A stretch of DNA of 52,438 nucleotides from IMG/VR virus record IMGVR_UViG_3300010054_000044, positions 1 through 52,438 of that record. One strand, 5' to 3'. The notes beneath the pieces were generated by a model. The model worked only from the letters and a program-made list of their open reading frames with translations, was not told the origin of the DNA and did not search any database. Of the stretch, positions 31,171 through 38,645 are shown piece after piece. Numbering within the stretch: position 1 is the first letter of the stretch; every line of letters begins with the position of its first letter. The DNA is from a virus. Made by a program: the position numbers and the translations under genes.

Positions 31171-31487
31171 TTTTTGGCACCCCTCACGCGGTCAGCCAGG
31201 GCCAGGAGCATTAGGTCGATACTGCGCGGGCCCGCCCAGCCGCATACCGCTGCCACGGCAGACGCAGGCCAGCCGGTCAGGTCGAAATAGAGATTGATAC
31301 CGGCAGCGATAGTAATCATGACCACCAGTGCCGGAGCATCCAGCCACAATCGACGCGTAAAGAAACGTTCACGCTCGCCGCTTTTGACCTCGTGAGCGAT
31401 TTTAGCGAGTAGACCCATAACGACTGCTACTGACGTACCCAACGCCAGCAGCACCTCCTGTATCAGTCCGGTGTTTCGCCATGGCAT
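31167..31487 (-). CDS. LydA-like holin
   Basis: A 106-residue membrane protein with three hydrophobic segments (about residues 10-28, 51-68 and 77-98) and a basic connector (SGERERFFTRRLW). The layout fits the LydA/holin 3-3 family. The ATG overlaps the endolysin stop (TGATG). Together with the 3TM protein it could form a holin/antiholin pair; which is which cannot be told. Confidence 0.75.
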   Translation of the reverse strand: MPWRNTGLIQEVLLALGTSVAVVMGLLAKIAHEVKSGERERFFTRRLWLDAPALVVMITIAAGINLYFDLTGWPASAVAAVCGWAGPRSIDLMLLALADRVRGAKK

Positions 31488-32113
31488 CAGGCCACCTCAG
31501 TATCAATTTCGGCATACAGCGAAACCGCCATGCTGTCCGCCTGATCGCTTTCAACTTCGTTGCGCAGATTGACGACGCGCTTAAACCACCCGTATGCGAA
31601 GTCCTCTTGTCGTTCGTCTCGCTCAGCCAGCCCGCGACAGAAGGCGATGCGCACACCGTTGATAGATTCTGCCAGCACGTACAGTCCAGCGCCGCCACGC
31701 GCCTTGCGGTAATCGGCAAGCGCGTTCAGCGTGACAGGCCCCACGGCACCATCCACATTGAGATCAGGAAACAGCTTGCCGCGACTATTCAGCACGTTAA
31801 GCGTGCGCTGCAGCTCTTGCGCCGCTCGGCCTGGGCCAGAGTTAACGCCGAAGTCAAACAGGTATTCTGCCAGCGTGGCGCTCATCGGCGCGATGCGGTC
31901 GAGTCGAATACTCGTCCAGTAGCGCGCCTCGTAGATACGCACGGCCAGCGACTTGGGAAGGCTGCGCATATCACCGTGGTAGCCGTTCTCGCGCGCCACG
32001 GCCTGGGTGATGCCGTAGTTGGTCGGGCCGCCACGATCAGACGGGTGATTGACGTAGCCACCCTCTCGATCCATGACCGAGGCGACCAGTCGTTGCTTGA
32101 GGGAGGTTGTCAT
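31487..32113 (-). CDS. Endolysin, GH108 muramidase with PG-binding domain
   Basis: A 208-residue protein. The N-terminal signature DREGGYVNHPSDRGGPTNYG contains the catalytic Glu of the GH108 family. The C-terminal half (about residues 110-175) carries the peptidoglycan-binding 3 pattern NVDGAVGPVTLNALADY. No signal peptide is visible, so release depends on the holin. First gene after the tandem terminators. Confidence 0.92.
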   Translation of the reverse strand: MTTSLKQRLVASVMDREGGYVNHPSDRGGPTNYGITQAVARENGYHGDMRSLPKSLAVRIYEARYWTSIRLDRIAPMSATLAEYLFDFGVNSGPGRAAQELQRTLNVLNSRGKLFPDLNVDGAVGPVTLNALADYRKARGGAGLYVLAESINGVRIAFCRGLAERDERQEDFAYGWFKRVVNLRNEVESDQADSMAVSLYAEIDTEVA

Positions 32114-32145
32114 GTAGAGCTCCAGCGCCTCACGGCGGGGGAAAA

Positions 32146-32175
32146 CAGAAAAGCCCCACCAGAGACTGGTAGGGC
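32146..32175 (-). terminator. Second terminator before the lysis cassette
   Basis: GCCCCACCAG (32153-32162) pairs with CTGGTAGGGC (32166-32175) with one wobble; TTTTC follows on the minus strand. Confidence 0.8.
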
Positions 32176-32183
32176 CTTAAACG

Positions 32184-32210
32184 AAAACGCCCCGGCTCAA
32201 AGCCAGGGCG
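32184..32210 (-). terminator. First terminator before the lysis cassette
   Basis: CGCCCCGGCT (32188-32197) pairs with AGCCAGGGCG (32201-32210) with one wobble, and TTTTCG follows on the minus strand. Two terminators in tandem between the early operon and the lysis genes resemble a lambda tR' block. Confidence 0.85.
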
Positions 32211-32260
32211 CAGAATTCGATAGTGGGATTATTCTGGTTCAAAATGCGGCAGAGCGCAAG

Positions 32261-32881
32261 TTATGCTGCCTTGGCGCTTGTGATTAGCGCTGCCACTGGA
32301 GCCAACGCCTGGCACTCCCAGCGGTCGAGCGTGTCCAAAAGCCGATCCCAGACGCCGCCCCACGTTGAACGGTCGCGCCTACGCCAGTCTCTTGTATTCA
32401 CCTCTTCCCCATGCTCCATCTCAATCCAGGCGGCAATCCTGCGCGGGTTATGCAGCCCCGGCCGGTTATACGGGTACGTCGTCTCGGCGTGGTGGTGAAT
32501 TGCTGCCGACACAATCCAGCGTAGTTGCCGCGCCGCTTCTGCGGTCGGGTATTCGCTCTGCCCCTGCCCTGGCAAGCGCATCTGCATACCAGCGTGCATC
32601 AGCGCGGCATGCAGCCACTCCCGATCCTCGGCAAGTTCGTCGCGTGTAAACGGGCCGAAGCAATAGCGGGCCAGCGCCTGCAAATGCTGCGGCAAACGCT
32701 CAACGACACTAATAACCTGCCCCGCTTCCAGACCATGCACTATCCGCCAGTCGTTGTTATTGCGCTGCGTCGTCTGTATCTGCGCACCCATGCGCGCTAT
32801 CTCTGCCGCGTGCTGCATCACGCTGCCACGCTGTTCGTGATAGCAGTCAAAGATCATCTGCCGTGCCGAGCCGTAACGCAT
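32261..32881 (-). CDS. Protein at the Q (late regulator) position
   Basis: A 206-residue protein starting MRYGSARQMIFDCYHEQRGS. AGGGGG lies six bases ahead of the ATG, which overlaps the upstream stop (TGATG). It is helical and rich in Arg, His and Trp (RWECQALAPVAALI at the end), with no recognised domain. Proteins with this YGSARQ start occur after RusA in related prophages. Last gene of the leftward early operon and directly before the tandem terminators, it is the best candidate for the late antiterminator or activator, by position only. Confidence 0.55.
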   Translation of the reverse strand: MRYGSARQMIFDCYHEQRGSVMQHAAEIARMGAQIQTTQRNNNDWRIVHGLEAGQVISVVERLPQHLQALARYCFGPFTRDELAEDREWLHAALMHAGMQMRLPGQGQSEYPTAEAARQLRWIVSAAIHHHAETTYPYNRPGLHNPRRIAAWIEMEHGEEVNTRDWRRRDRSTWGGVWDRLLDTLDRWECQALAPVAALITSAKAA

Positions 32882-33201
32882 CACCACCCCCTGCCGTTGC
32901 GCATTCGTTGCGTTTTCGTTGCGCTATTGCGCATTTGTTGCGTTTTGTTGCCCTTGAGTGTTGCGTTTTTCTCTGCAACCACTTCATTCCAAACGTCTTT
33001 TATCCGTTGCGGTGTTGCGTGCGGGAATCTCTTCACCCACTGCGTATGCACTGCCTTTCGTTGAGCTTGTGGCGCCCTGAGCATTTGCCGCGCAATGAAC
33101 ATCACCTCGCATTGCCGCGCCCATTCGTGCCATTCCGGCGGGTAACCGTTGAGGCCACCCAGTGGGCGTCCATCAGGCCATGCGGTAGGGCGCTCGATCA
33201 C
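32881..33201 (-). CDS. Conserved-type phage protein with C-terminal repeat
   Basis: A 106-residue protein starting at GTG (GGAGGTGAT upstream) that overlaps the preceding stop. Residues 1-85 include PPEWHEWARQCEVMFIARQM and a helical region; the last 25 residues contain the repeat KTQQMRN/KTQRMRN. The DNA shows the matching repeats of TTGCGCAT type at 32895-32950. No function is known to me. Confidence 0.55.
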   Translation of the reverse strand: MIERPTAWPDGRPLGGLNGYPPEWHEWARQCEVMFIARQMLRAPQAQRKAVHTQWVKRFPHATPQRIKDVWNEVVAEKNATLKGNKTQQMRNSATKTQRMRNGRGW

Positions 33202-33395
33202 GCGCTATCACCTCCCTGCCCTATATATCCCTGGTTTACTGACACCTCAGCCTCGCAGGCTGGACAGACCAACGCGGCTATGAATGGCCGGTCGCCCATG
33301 ATGGCCAGCGGCACGAAGGTTTCGCCGCACCGGCAGGCTGGGAATACGGTTTCGCCAGCGCGTGGCTTGCCGCCAATGTCGATCACGTCACCCAT
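33198..33395 (-). CDS. Small zinc-ribbon-like protein
   Basis: A 65-residue protein with two Cys pairs (CRCGETF near residue 21 and CPACEAE near 44) suitable for a zinc site. AGGTGAC precedes the ATG. It lies between RusA and the preceding protein with small overlaps. Nucleic-acid binding is likely but not shown. Confidence 0.6.
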   Translation of the reverse strand: MGDVIDIGGKPRAGETVFPACRCGETFVPLAIMGDRPFIAALVCPACEAEVSVNQGYIGQGGDSA

Positions 33396-33801
33396 TTGTC
33401 ACCTCGGTTATGTCGCCGGTTATATTTTGCTGCTCGTTTTGTACTGGAATGATCTCGATCCACGTCCCCGTCTCTGCCCCCCGGTCGATCTCGGGCGGCT
33501 CCATGATCACCCGGCGCACATACTCGCCGCGGTCGTCGGGAAGCAAGCCTGCGGCGACCAGTCCGTCCTCGAGGTGCTTCACGTTCAGGCTGTAGTTGCT
33601 GGTGTCGCGCCGGCGCACGCCCTTGCCAAGCCTGGGGCGGAATACCAGATCCACACGCTGGCCGATCGGCTGGACGCCCTCGCGCTTCACGACACTGCGC
33701 ACAAGCAGATGGCAGCTATCGACCTCGCGTTTGCGCTTGGTCCAGTGCTGGCGGGTGCCTACGTTGGTGCTGGTGGCCAGGTAGGGAATGAACAACTTCA
33801 T
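33388..33801 (-). CDS. rusA: RusA-type Holliday junction resolvase
   Basis: A 137-residue protein with the family pattern RRRDTSNYSLNVKHLEDGL, then AAGLLPDDRGEYV: the conserved Asp cluster and Lys for magnesium-dependent junction cleavage. The length matches RusA (about 120). It occupies the usual place after the NinB/HNH genes and would resolve recombination intermediates before packaging. Confidence 0.88.
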   Translation of the reverse strand: MKLFIPYLATSTNVGTRQHWTKRKREVDSCHLLVRSVVKREGVQPIGQRVDLVFRPRLGKGVRRRDTSNYSLNVKHLEDGLVAAGLLPDDRGEYVRRVIMEPPEIDRGAETGTWIEIIPVQNEQQNITGDITEVTNG

Positions 33802-34112
33802 GCCTTCACCGCCTTGACCAGTTGCCGCCGGGCCAATTGATCGAGGGTCAGCACGATCGCTTCGTTCATCCGCGCGCGCCGCTCGTCCCGCGAAAGGTTC
33901 TTACCGTTGTCGATCTCACCGTGACACGACGGGCACAGCGCGGCGGTGAGCGCGTCGGACGCTTTCTGGCCGCGACCCCGGTGCTGGTTACTGTGCGCGG
34001 CCTGGATGCCCCAAGCGCCGCACAGCACACACTCTTCGATCTCGTGGACGTTCGCCAGCCACTGGCGGCAGCGGTGCGGCTTGGTGGGCAGGTAGCACTC
34101 ATTGGGTAGCAT
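33798..34112 (-). CDS. HNH-like DUF1364-type nuclease protein
   Basis: A 104-residue protein starting MLPNECYLPTKPHRC, with a CVLCG and CPSCH zinc pair, an AHSN motif and GRGQKASD between them. This matches the short phage HNH/DUF1364 group near ninB and rusA. The ATG at 34112 overlaps the stop of the preceding small gene (TGATG). Likely a structure-specific or recombination nuclease. Confidence 0.7.
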   Translation of the reverse strand: MLPNECYLPTKPHRCRQWLANVHEIEECVLCGAWGIQAAHSNQHRGRGQKASDALTAALCPSCHGEIDNGKNLSRDERRARMNEAIVLTLDQLARRQLVKAVKA

Positions 34113-34243
34113 CAGACGTCCTCCCACTCGTCACTGAAAAGCTCTTCACAGGTCTGCTCGAAAAGGCAGTCGCTACAAAGCGCTTCTCCGTCATCGTTAA
34201 AACCAATAGCCTCATCGGTGCACTTCTCGCATTCACCGAGCAT
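34112..34243 (-). CDS. Tiny zinc-ribbon protein
   Basis: A 43-residue acidic protein with CEKC near residue 5 and CSDC near residue 24, a probable zinc ribbon, plus a C-terminal Glu/Asp-rich helix. Its ATG overlaps the NinB stop and its stop overlaps the next ATG, both as TGATG. The unbroken coupling chain and conserved-looking Cys pairs support it as real in spite of its size. Confidence 0.7.
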   Translation of the reverse strand: MLGECEKCTDEAIGFNDDGEALCSDCLFEQTCEELFSDEWEDV

Positions 34244-34752
34244 CACGCCACCTCCTTGTACTCATCTGGCTTAAAGCCACGCAGGTTGGGATCAGTCAGC
34301 CGCATGCCCAGGCTGGTGAAGTGTTGGTACACAGCATCGAGGTAGCGCGACTTCTGGTCTTTGGTCATCAGGCGCGTGCAAGGGAAGTCCAACGGCTCCT
34401 GCATTAGCTCAAGCTTGGCCTCATACGGCAGCGGCTTAACGATGCGGTCGTACTTCTCTTTGAACTCGGGCAGCTCCCAGCGCAGGATCGGTACCGCGAA
34501 GTGCAGCTTGCAGAAGCCGCGGTACTCCTCGGCGGTGTGGTCGCCTTGGGCCTCTGCCTCAAGGAGCCATTTGCGTTGGAGCTTGTTCTGGTCGGTGCTG
34601 CGCTTCACTTGGCGTTTACGCACTACGATCTCGACCTCTCCCCATAGCTGGATGGCGTCGGTCACCACCTTGGGCAGCTTGCCAATGGCGGTCAGGGCTT
34701 CGGACACGCTACTGGCACGGGACACGAATGGTTTGGCTGCTGGTTTCGTCAT
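34243..34752 (-). CDS. ninB: NinB recombination protein
   Basis: A 169-residue protein with the NinB core RSTDQNKLQRKWLLEAEAQG, then AEEYRGFCKLHF and VPILRWELPEF. NinB of lambda binds single-stranded DNA and works with Red/RecF-type recombination. It overlaps the upstream P-like gene by four bases. Confidence 0.9.
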   Translation of the reverse strand: MTKPAAKPFVSRASSVSEALTAIGKLPKVVTDAIQLWGEVEIVVRKRQVKRSTDQNKLQRKWLLEAEAQGDHTAEEYRGFCKLHFAVPILRWELPEFKEKYDRIVKPLPYEAKLELMQEPLDFPCTRLMTKDQKSRYLDAVYQHFTSLGMRLTDPNLRGFKPDEYKEVA

Positions 34753-35513
34753 GATCCACCCCGCAACATCCCCTTGAGCGCGGCTATTCCCTGCTCACCA
34801 CTCATACGCCGACCGAATTGCTTCTCTGCCTGGGCGGCTACCTGCTCAAGACCGTCACGCTCTGCCCGTTGAGCCGCCGTCAGTTGGCCGTCATGGCCCA
34901 CTAGCCCACGCGCCTCGACTGACCCCCCAGCCATTACCCGGTTAACGATGGCCCGGTACTGCTTGCCAAAGGTCCCGCGCAACGCACGAATCCGGCTTTC
35001 GCTGGTGGCTGCAGCAAGATCAAACCAGCCTGTCGCCCTACCCGCCTCGCGCACGGCACCATGAGTCCAGCGATGGCCTGCCGGATTTTGTGCGTGCTTG
35101 ATGGCTTCATCGAACGCAAGCTCCACGCTAGGCATCCCAAAGTCCTCCGGTTGCGGTTTCAAGCTCGCAATCAGGCGTGCCACACTCGGCGGCCACTCGC
35201 TGCCCTCGCCCTTGATCCGCTCCAGCGCTGCATCCAGGCTCTGCTGTGTCGGCAGCACTGACCACTTCGCCATCGATATACCCACTTCCCGCTTCGCCAG
35301 CTTCACCATGTCCGGCGTCGAAAATGCACTCCGCCATGTCCTCGGATAGATCGCTTCCAGCCGTGTGAACGCCCGGTTGACCAGCTCCCAAATCTCCTGA
35401 TTCCTCGTCGGGGAAGAGCCCTTCGATCCAGCTTGTGTCGTTGGGGTCGGAGAGCATTGCTGCGATTTGATCTTGGTTAGCGCGCTTTTCGTCAAATCCT
35501 GAGCGGTCTGCAT
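34749..35513 (-). CDS. Replication protein P-like (helicase loader)
   Basis: A 254-residue protein. Residues from about 38 (EIWELVNRAFTRLEAIYP) through the WTHGAVREAGRATGWFDL motif near 150 match the lambda P family, which delivers host DnaB to the O-bound origin. AGGGGGT lies five bases before the ATG. The gene overlaps the O gene by 386 bases in another frame. Its first 36 residues look unlike the family and are probably out-of-frame O sequence. Confidence 0.8.
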   Translation of the reverse strand: MQTAQDLTKSALTKIKSQQCSPTPTTQAGSKGSSPTRNQEIWELVNRAFTRLEAIYPRTWRSAFSTPDMVKLAKREVGISMAKWSVLPTQQSLDAALERIKGEGSEWPPSVARLIASLKPQPEDFGMPSVELAFDEAIKHAQNPAGHRWTHGAVREAGRATGWFDLAAATSESRIRALRGTFGKQYRAIVNRVMAGGSVEARGLVGHDGQLTAAQRAERDGLEQVAAQAEKQFGRRMSGEQGIAALKGMLRGGS

Positions 35514-36378
35514 GACTACCCCCTTTGCGGCGGTTATTGAACTGGATGGCGAGCGCTTTCCATTGCTTGCGCAGCTTGGTAGGGCTCAGGATGTTGGATT
35601 GCCAGAAGCTGTCCTGGCTGGCCCAGGCAAACAGGCGCTTGATGTGTTCAGGCTCTCGGCCATCCTGCTCGCGCATCAGGCGGAAGGTGTTAGCCCAGCG
35701 GGTGAGGTTGCGTTTCTCGCTGCCACCCGGGAGCGCATCGACAATGCCCGCCATCCACTCGGCAAGCTCATGGTCGATAGGCTCACCCCATACGCGACGC
35801 TTGGCGCTCGAAGTGTTTGCATCGACGTTCTTACTACCGCTAGGTAGTAAGTTGTCTTTCCTGTCTTTAGAAGCGTTACCGTTTTGGTAACACTCAGATT
35901 TACCATTTTGGTAAGAGTCACCCCTTTTTGGATCATCGTTACCAGTTTGGTGAGTGTCGGGCTTGGCCTGCTTCGGTGGTGGCGTTTTGCGCTCTGGCGC
36001 GGCCAAATCCCACTGATCGGCGTGCTTATTGAGCGAGACAGCTGAACGGCTGCCGCCATGGCGCAGCACGACGTTTTTCGCCACCAGCGCAGCGAGGGCT
36101 TGGCTCGCCTTGGTGCTAGGCAAACCGGTCAACTTGCCCAGCAGCCCACCCGTTACCCTCGCCTGCTTTCGGTTCCAGCCATACGTCAGCCTGATCACCG
36201 CCATCACCACACGCATTTCGCGCAGGGTCAGCGGTGCCGCCATAACCTGCTCCAACAGCTCATTGGCGATGCGCGTATAGCCATCTTCCACTTGTGGCCC
36301 CCTGCCAGAGCGCTCTGGCTCCGGCCTATCGACGTCTTCTCGACGTGGAAACTGGAAAATCTCAGCGGTATTAGTCAT
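35128..36378 (-). CDS. Replication initiator O-like
   Basis: A 416-residue protein. Residues 30-125 form the phage O N-terminal winged-helix domain (DGYTRIANELLEQVMAAPLT, then VIRLTYGWNRKQ). A linker encoded by the iterons repeats YQNGK/YQNGN. Residues about 195-285 are the C-terminal P-contact region with LRKQWKALAIQF. The last 125 residues overlap gene P in another frame and look like non-native tail sequence. It binds the origin inside its own gene. Confidence 0.8.
   Translation of the reverse strand: MTNTAEIFQFPRREDVDRPEPERSGRGPQVEDGYTRIANELLEQVMAAPLTLREMRVVMAVIRLTYGWNRKQARVTGGLLGKLTGLPSTKASQALAALVAKNVVLRHGGSRSAVSLNKHADQWDLAAPERKTPPPKQAKPDTHQTGNDDPKRGDSYQNGKSECYQNGNASKDRKDNLLPSGSKNVDANTSSAKRRVWGEPIDHELAEWMAGIVDALPGGSEKRNLTRWANTFRLMREQDGREPEHIKRLFAWASQDSFWQSNILSPTKLRKQWKALAIQFNNRRKGGSHADRSGFDEKRANQDQIAAMLSDPNDTSWIEGLFPDEESGDLGAGQPGVHTAGSDLSEDMAECIFDAGHGEAGEAGSGYIDGEVVSAADTAEPGCSAGADQGRGQRVAAECGTPDCELETATGGLWDA
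35831..35953. other. ori: Phage replication origin: iterons inside the O gene
   Basis: Three near-palindromic 15-mers of form TTACC-N5-GGTAA lie at 35876-35890, 35900-35914 and 35939-35953 (the last ends GGTGA). An inverted repeat, TTACTACC/GGTAGTAA, is at 35831-35850. Iterons inside the O gene linker, read by O itself, are the lambda-type arrangement. Confidence 0.75.
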
Positions 36379-36401
36379 AATGAACCCGTTATGAATGTGT
36401 G

Positions 36402-36438
36402 AAAGCCCGGCCGCTCCCCAGCGATTTGCCGGGCTTTT
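36402..36438 (+). terminator. Hairpin/terminator between small early genes and O
   Basis: AAAGCCCGGC (36402-36411) pairs with GCCGGGCTTT (36428-36437), followed by T on the plus strand. On the early-operon strand the T tract is weak. It may end the plus-strand transcript from upstream of O or act as a tR1-like site. Confidence 0.55.
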
Positions 36439-36738
36439 GCGTTTCTGTCCTAGCCCTATCAGGGCCGCTTTCCTTCCTACTGCCCTACCAACTCGCTATG
36501 CTTGGCAGTGCCAGGGCCGTCACCCCTGGTTGTCGCCAATGACACGGCGGCTAAAGGGCACCGCAACCCGGGGCGCCTCGACTCCCTTGGCTCCTGGCCG
36601 CTCGTCGGGGACGAGCCGCTAGCAAGCCCTGGGAATCCCGGGGTTAACCACTGCGATGCCTGCTCGCTGATCCCTCGTTGCTAGCGCGATATCAGCAAGC
36701 GCTTGGCAAGGCGCTATACAAAAAACCAGGTCTTCCAT
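36439..36738. other. Intergenic stretch without a supported gene
   Basis: Between the hairpin and the palindrome I see several short inverted segments but no reading frame with a ribosome site and plausible protein. Plus-strand frames here give Pro/Arg-rich translations typical of shadows. Confidence 0.4.
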
Positions 36739-36756
36739 GACCTGTCCGGACAGGTC
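36739..36756. promoter_or_regulatory. Perfect 18-bp palindrome
   Basis: GACCTGTCC/GGACAGGTC is a perfect palindrome. It lies 22 bases before the small plus-strand reading frame at 36778 and could be an operator or an mRNA hairpin. Confidence 0.5.
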
Positions 36757-36777
36757 CTCGTCACGGGGAGAAAAACC

Positions 36778-36873
36778 GTGGACGTGACCTTGTCATTCGA
36801 AGTGACGCTAAATGTGGCTCAGACGATCTCTGCGTTAGCTGCGCTACTGGTCGTTATGCACCGCATTCGCTAA
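36778..36873 (+). CDS. 31-residue membrane peptide, plus strand
   Basis: A GTG start with GGGGAG seven bases upstream encodes 31 residues: a short acidic N-terminus, a hydrophobic helix AQTISALAALLVVM and a basic end HRIR. It runs opposite to the surrounding early operon. Size, single helix and charged end recall type I toxins or small regulatory membrane peptides, but no family is recognised. A palindrome precedes it and a strong hairpin follows at 36887-36912. Confidence 0.5.
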   Translation: MDVTLSFEVTLNVAQTISALAALLVVMHRIR

Positions 36874-36886
36874 TCACTTCTTAAGC

Positions 36887-36912
36887 CCTGGCCGGGCGGC
36901 AGCCCGGTCAGG
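36887..36912. terminator. Strong hairpin after the membrane peptide
   Basis: CCTGGCCGGGC pairs with GCCCGGTCAGG (one wobble) over a GGCA loop. The T tract is poor on both strands, so function as a terminator is uncertain. Confidence 0.45.
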
Positions 36913-36920
36913 CACTTCCC

Positions 36921-37112
36921 TTAAACAGCCCGAAGCGTGCGCTCTCGGCGCATTGCATAGAGCTGGTCTTTCAACGGTCCCGCGATAGCAATGGCGTGAT
37001 CGAGCATCACGTCCTCCACCGCCACTCCGCGCTGTGCGGCTTCCTGTTCCACCACGGCTTGATGCTGTGGCGACAGTCGCCGGTACGTTCGTGACAGAGC
37101 TGCACGATTCAC
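36921..37112 (-). CDS. Small early protein
   Basis: A 63-residue helical protein starting at GTG with GAGGAG upstream; it contains RRLSPQHQAVVEQEAAQRG and ends in a basic tail. I do not recognise it. It lies between the ribbon-like protein and gene O in the leftward early operon. Confidence 0.55.
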   Translation of the reverse strand: MNRAALSRTYRRLSPQHQAVVEQEAAQRGVAVEDVMLDHAIAIAGPLKDQLYAMRRERTLRAV

Positions 37113-37144
37113 AGTGACTCCTCGGGCCTTGTTCGGCCCTTCTG

Positions 37145-37474
37145 CTAGGCGCGTAAGCGCTGCATCATCTGCTCAGTGATGCGGTTTTCGATGAGGTGCG
37201 CCATGAGCGCTTCCACCATGTCCTGCTGTGCTGTCTGTACGCTTTCGCCTTTGGCCAAGCGATCGAGCAGCACGTCTTGTCGGAGGTTGATCACCTCCAT
37301 GCCCACCAGGGCGCACTCCCGAATGGCGTGGGAGATAACGCCCCCGTGGCGCATTGCTGCCACCTGCTCCAGCGCGAGGTATTCCGAATCCTTGAAGCGA
37401 ACGCGAGCGGGGTTATCCAGGTGCTCGCCTTCCGCTTTCCGGGTGGTGGGAATACGGGGTTCACGGTTCAGCAT
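37145..37474 (-). CDS. Early protein at the CII position
   Basis: A 109-residue protein from the ATG at 37474 (AAGGA upstream); an upstream extension to 37702 would overlap the Cro gene and lacks support. It has a conserved-looking centre, PARVRFKDSEYLALEQVA, followed by two helices ending MMQRLRA. It does not resemble lambda CII. The RVRFKDSEY part recalls short regulators with a ribbon-helix-helix start. The function is unknown; a regulatory role is inferred from position next to Cro. Confidence 0.55.
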   Translation of the reverse strand: MLNREPRIPTTRKAEGEHLDNPARVRFKDSEYLALEQVAAMRHGGVISHAIRECALVGMEVINLRQDVLLDRLAKGESVQTAQQDMVEALMAHLIENRITEQMMQRLRA

Positions 37475-37532
37475 TGCGATTTCCTTCTTACGGTTTGCTG
37501 AGTTCGCGGCCTTCACAGGCAGGCGGTTTGAT

Positions 37533-37760
37533 TTAGGCAACCTGAGAAGCAGAGTCACCAAAAATGTCAGGGCGCAGACCCTCAATGGTGAGCTTGCCCT
37601 CAGTCGCGTCCTGAAGGCGTTTAGCCATTTCGAGAGAGGCCTTCCGGTGCCCTCCCGAGAGCTGCCAGAGATAAGCCACGGATGTTCCAGCATTCTGGGC
37701 AACTTGCTTACGTTGCTCGGGAGGTGTTTTGCTAAGCCAAATTCGTAGTTGGTGAGACAT
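37533..37760 (-). CDS. Cro-like repressor (YdaS-type HTH)
   Basis: A 75-residue protein with a helix-turn-helix at residues 16-45 (EQRKQVAQNAGTSVAYLWQL), then a basic GGHRKAS segment, as in YdaS/Cro-type proteins. It is the first gene of the leftward operon and divergent from the S24 repressor across the operator region. It probably controls the lytic switch. Confidence 0.8.
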   Translation of the reverse strand: MSHQLRIWLSKTPPEQRKQVAQNAGTSVAYLWQLSGGHRKASLEMAKRLQDATEGKLTIEGLRPDIFGDSASQVA

Positions 37761-37836
37761 ACGGCATCTCCTGTTTGATGCTAAATAATTTAGCTTTGCG
37801 CTAATTTAAAATCAAGCAAGGATTAGCATTTTGCAT
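37761..37836. promoter_or_regulatory. Right operator region with Cro promoter
   Basis: GCTAAATAATTTAGC is a perfect 15-bp palindrome at 37780-37794. A TTAGCATTTTGCAT site at 37823-37836 matches the left operator, and GCTAATTT lies between. On the minus strand TTGATT and TAAATT are 17 bp apart and overlap these sites, giving a repressible Cro promoter. Confidence 0.7.
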
Positions 37837-37872
37837 ATTTATCATCCTGCTAAATACTGCGAATATTCAGCC

Positions 37873-38619
37873 ATGGACGCTTATCAAATTCGCAAAGAAA
37901 ACTTGCTGAAGCTCATGCGTACGCGCACTAAAGCCGCGTGTGCCGACAAATGGGATACGTCAGCATCAACGCTCAGCCAGATAACATCGAAAAAGTCGGT
38001 GAGGAATCTGGGAGATGCCCTTGCACGAAAGATAGAAAGGGCTGAAGGCCTTCCGGTGGGCTGGCTAGATAGAACTCATGCCGATACTGATATCGCTAGT
38101 CATAACGCAGGGGTTAGCTTTCTCTCAGAGGCAAAAGCACACGACGATCTAGAGCTCCACCAAACTGAGATAGTTGATGAAGAAGCCCCCTTACGTGAGG
38201 GGGAAGTTGAGCTTCCTTGCTTTAGAGAGGTTGAGTTCGCGGCAGGAGATGGTCGCACCCAGGTCGTAGAAAACGGTGGCCACACTATGAGGTTCCCGCT
38301 TTCCAAGCTCGCTAAGCGCGGTGTTTCACCAGAACATGCAGCTTGCGCTACGGCTAGCGGTAGTTCTATGGAGCCAACTATTGCCGATGGCTCACCCATT
38401 GCGATCGACAAAGGCACTCGTCATATTATCGATGGGAAAATATACGCGCTGGATCACGGCGGCATGCTTCGCATCAAACGTCTCTACAAGCTGCCACTAG
38501 GTCGTGTGCGCCTGGTCAGCGACAACAGCGACGAATATCCCGAGGAAACGCACAGCCTTATGGGCCCAGATGCGCCGAAGATTATCGGACGTGTATTTTG
38601 GTGGGAAGTATTTGATTAA
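37873..38619 (+). CDS. CI-like repressor with S24 autoprotease domain
   Basis: A 248-residue protein from the ATG at 37873. The N-terminal HTH covers about residues 5-55 (CADKWDTSASTLSQITSKK). The C-terminal LexA/CI-type domain has ATASGSSMEPTIADGSP with the Ser nucleophile and LRIKRLYKL with the Lys, and ends in VFWWEVFD. RecA-dependent self-cleavage and prophage induction are expected from the family. No clear Shine-Dalgarno is seen; the start is close to the operators, so a leaderless or short-leader message is possible. Confidence 0.88.
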   Translation: MDAYQIRKENLLKLMRTRTKAACADKWDTSASTLSQITSKKSVRNLGDALARKIERAEGLPVGWLDRTHADTDIASHNAGVSFLSEAKAHDDLELHQTEIVDEEAPLREGEVELPCFREVEFAAGDGRTQVVENGGHTMRFPLSKLAKRGVSPEHAACATASGSSMEPTIADGSPIAIDKGTRHIIDGKIYALDHGGMLRIKRLYKLPLGRVRLVSDNSDEYPEETHSLMGPDAPKIIGRVFWWEVFD

Positions 38620-38645
38620 TAAAAATGGAAAACTAGGGAATTTTA

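Noticed and set aside
36439-36684. Plus-strand frames upstream of the membrane peptide
   Set aside because: Translations are Pro/Arg-rich and unlike any protein; no good ribosome site.
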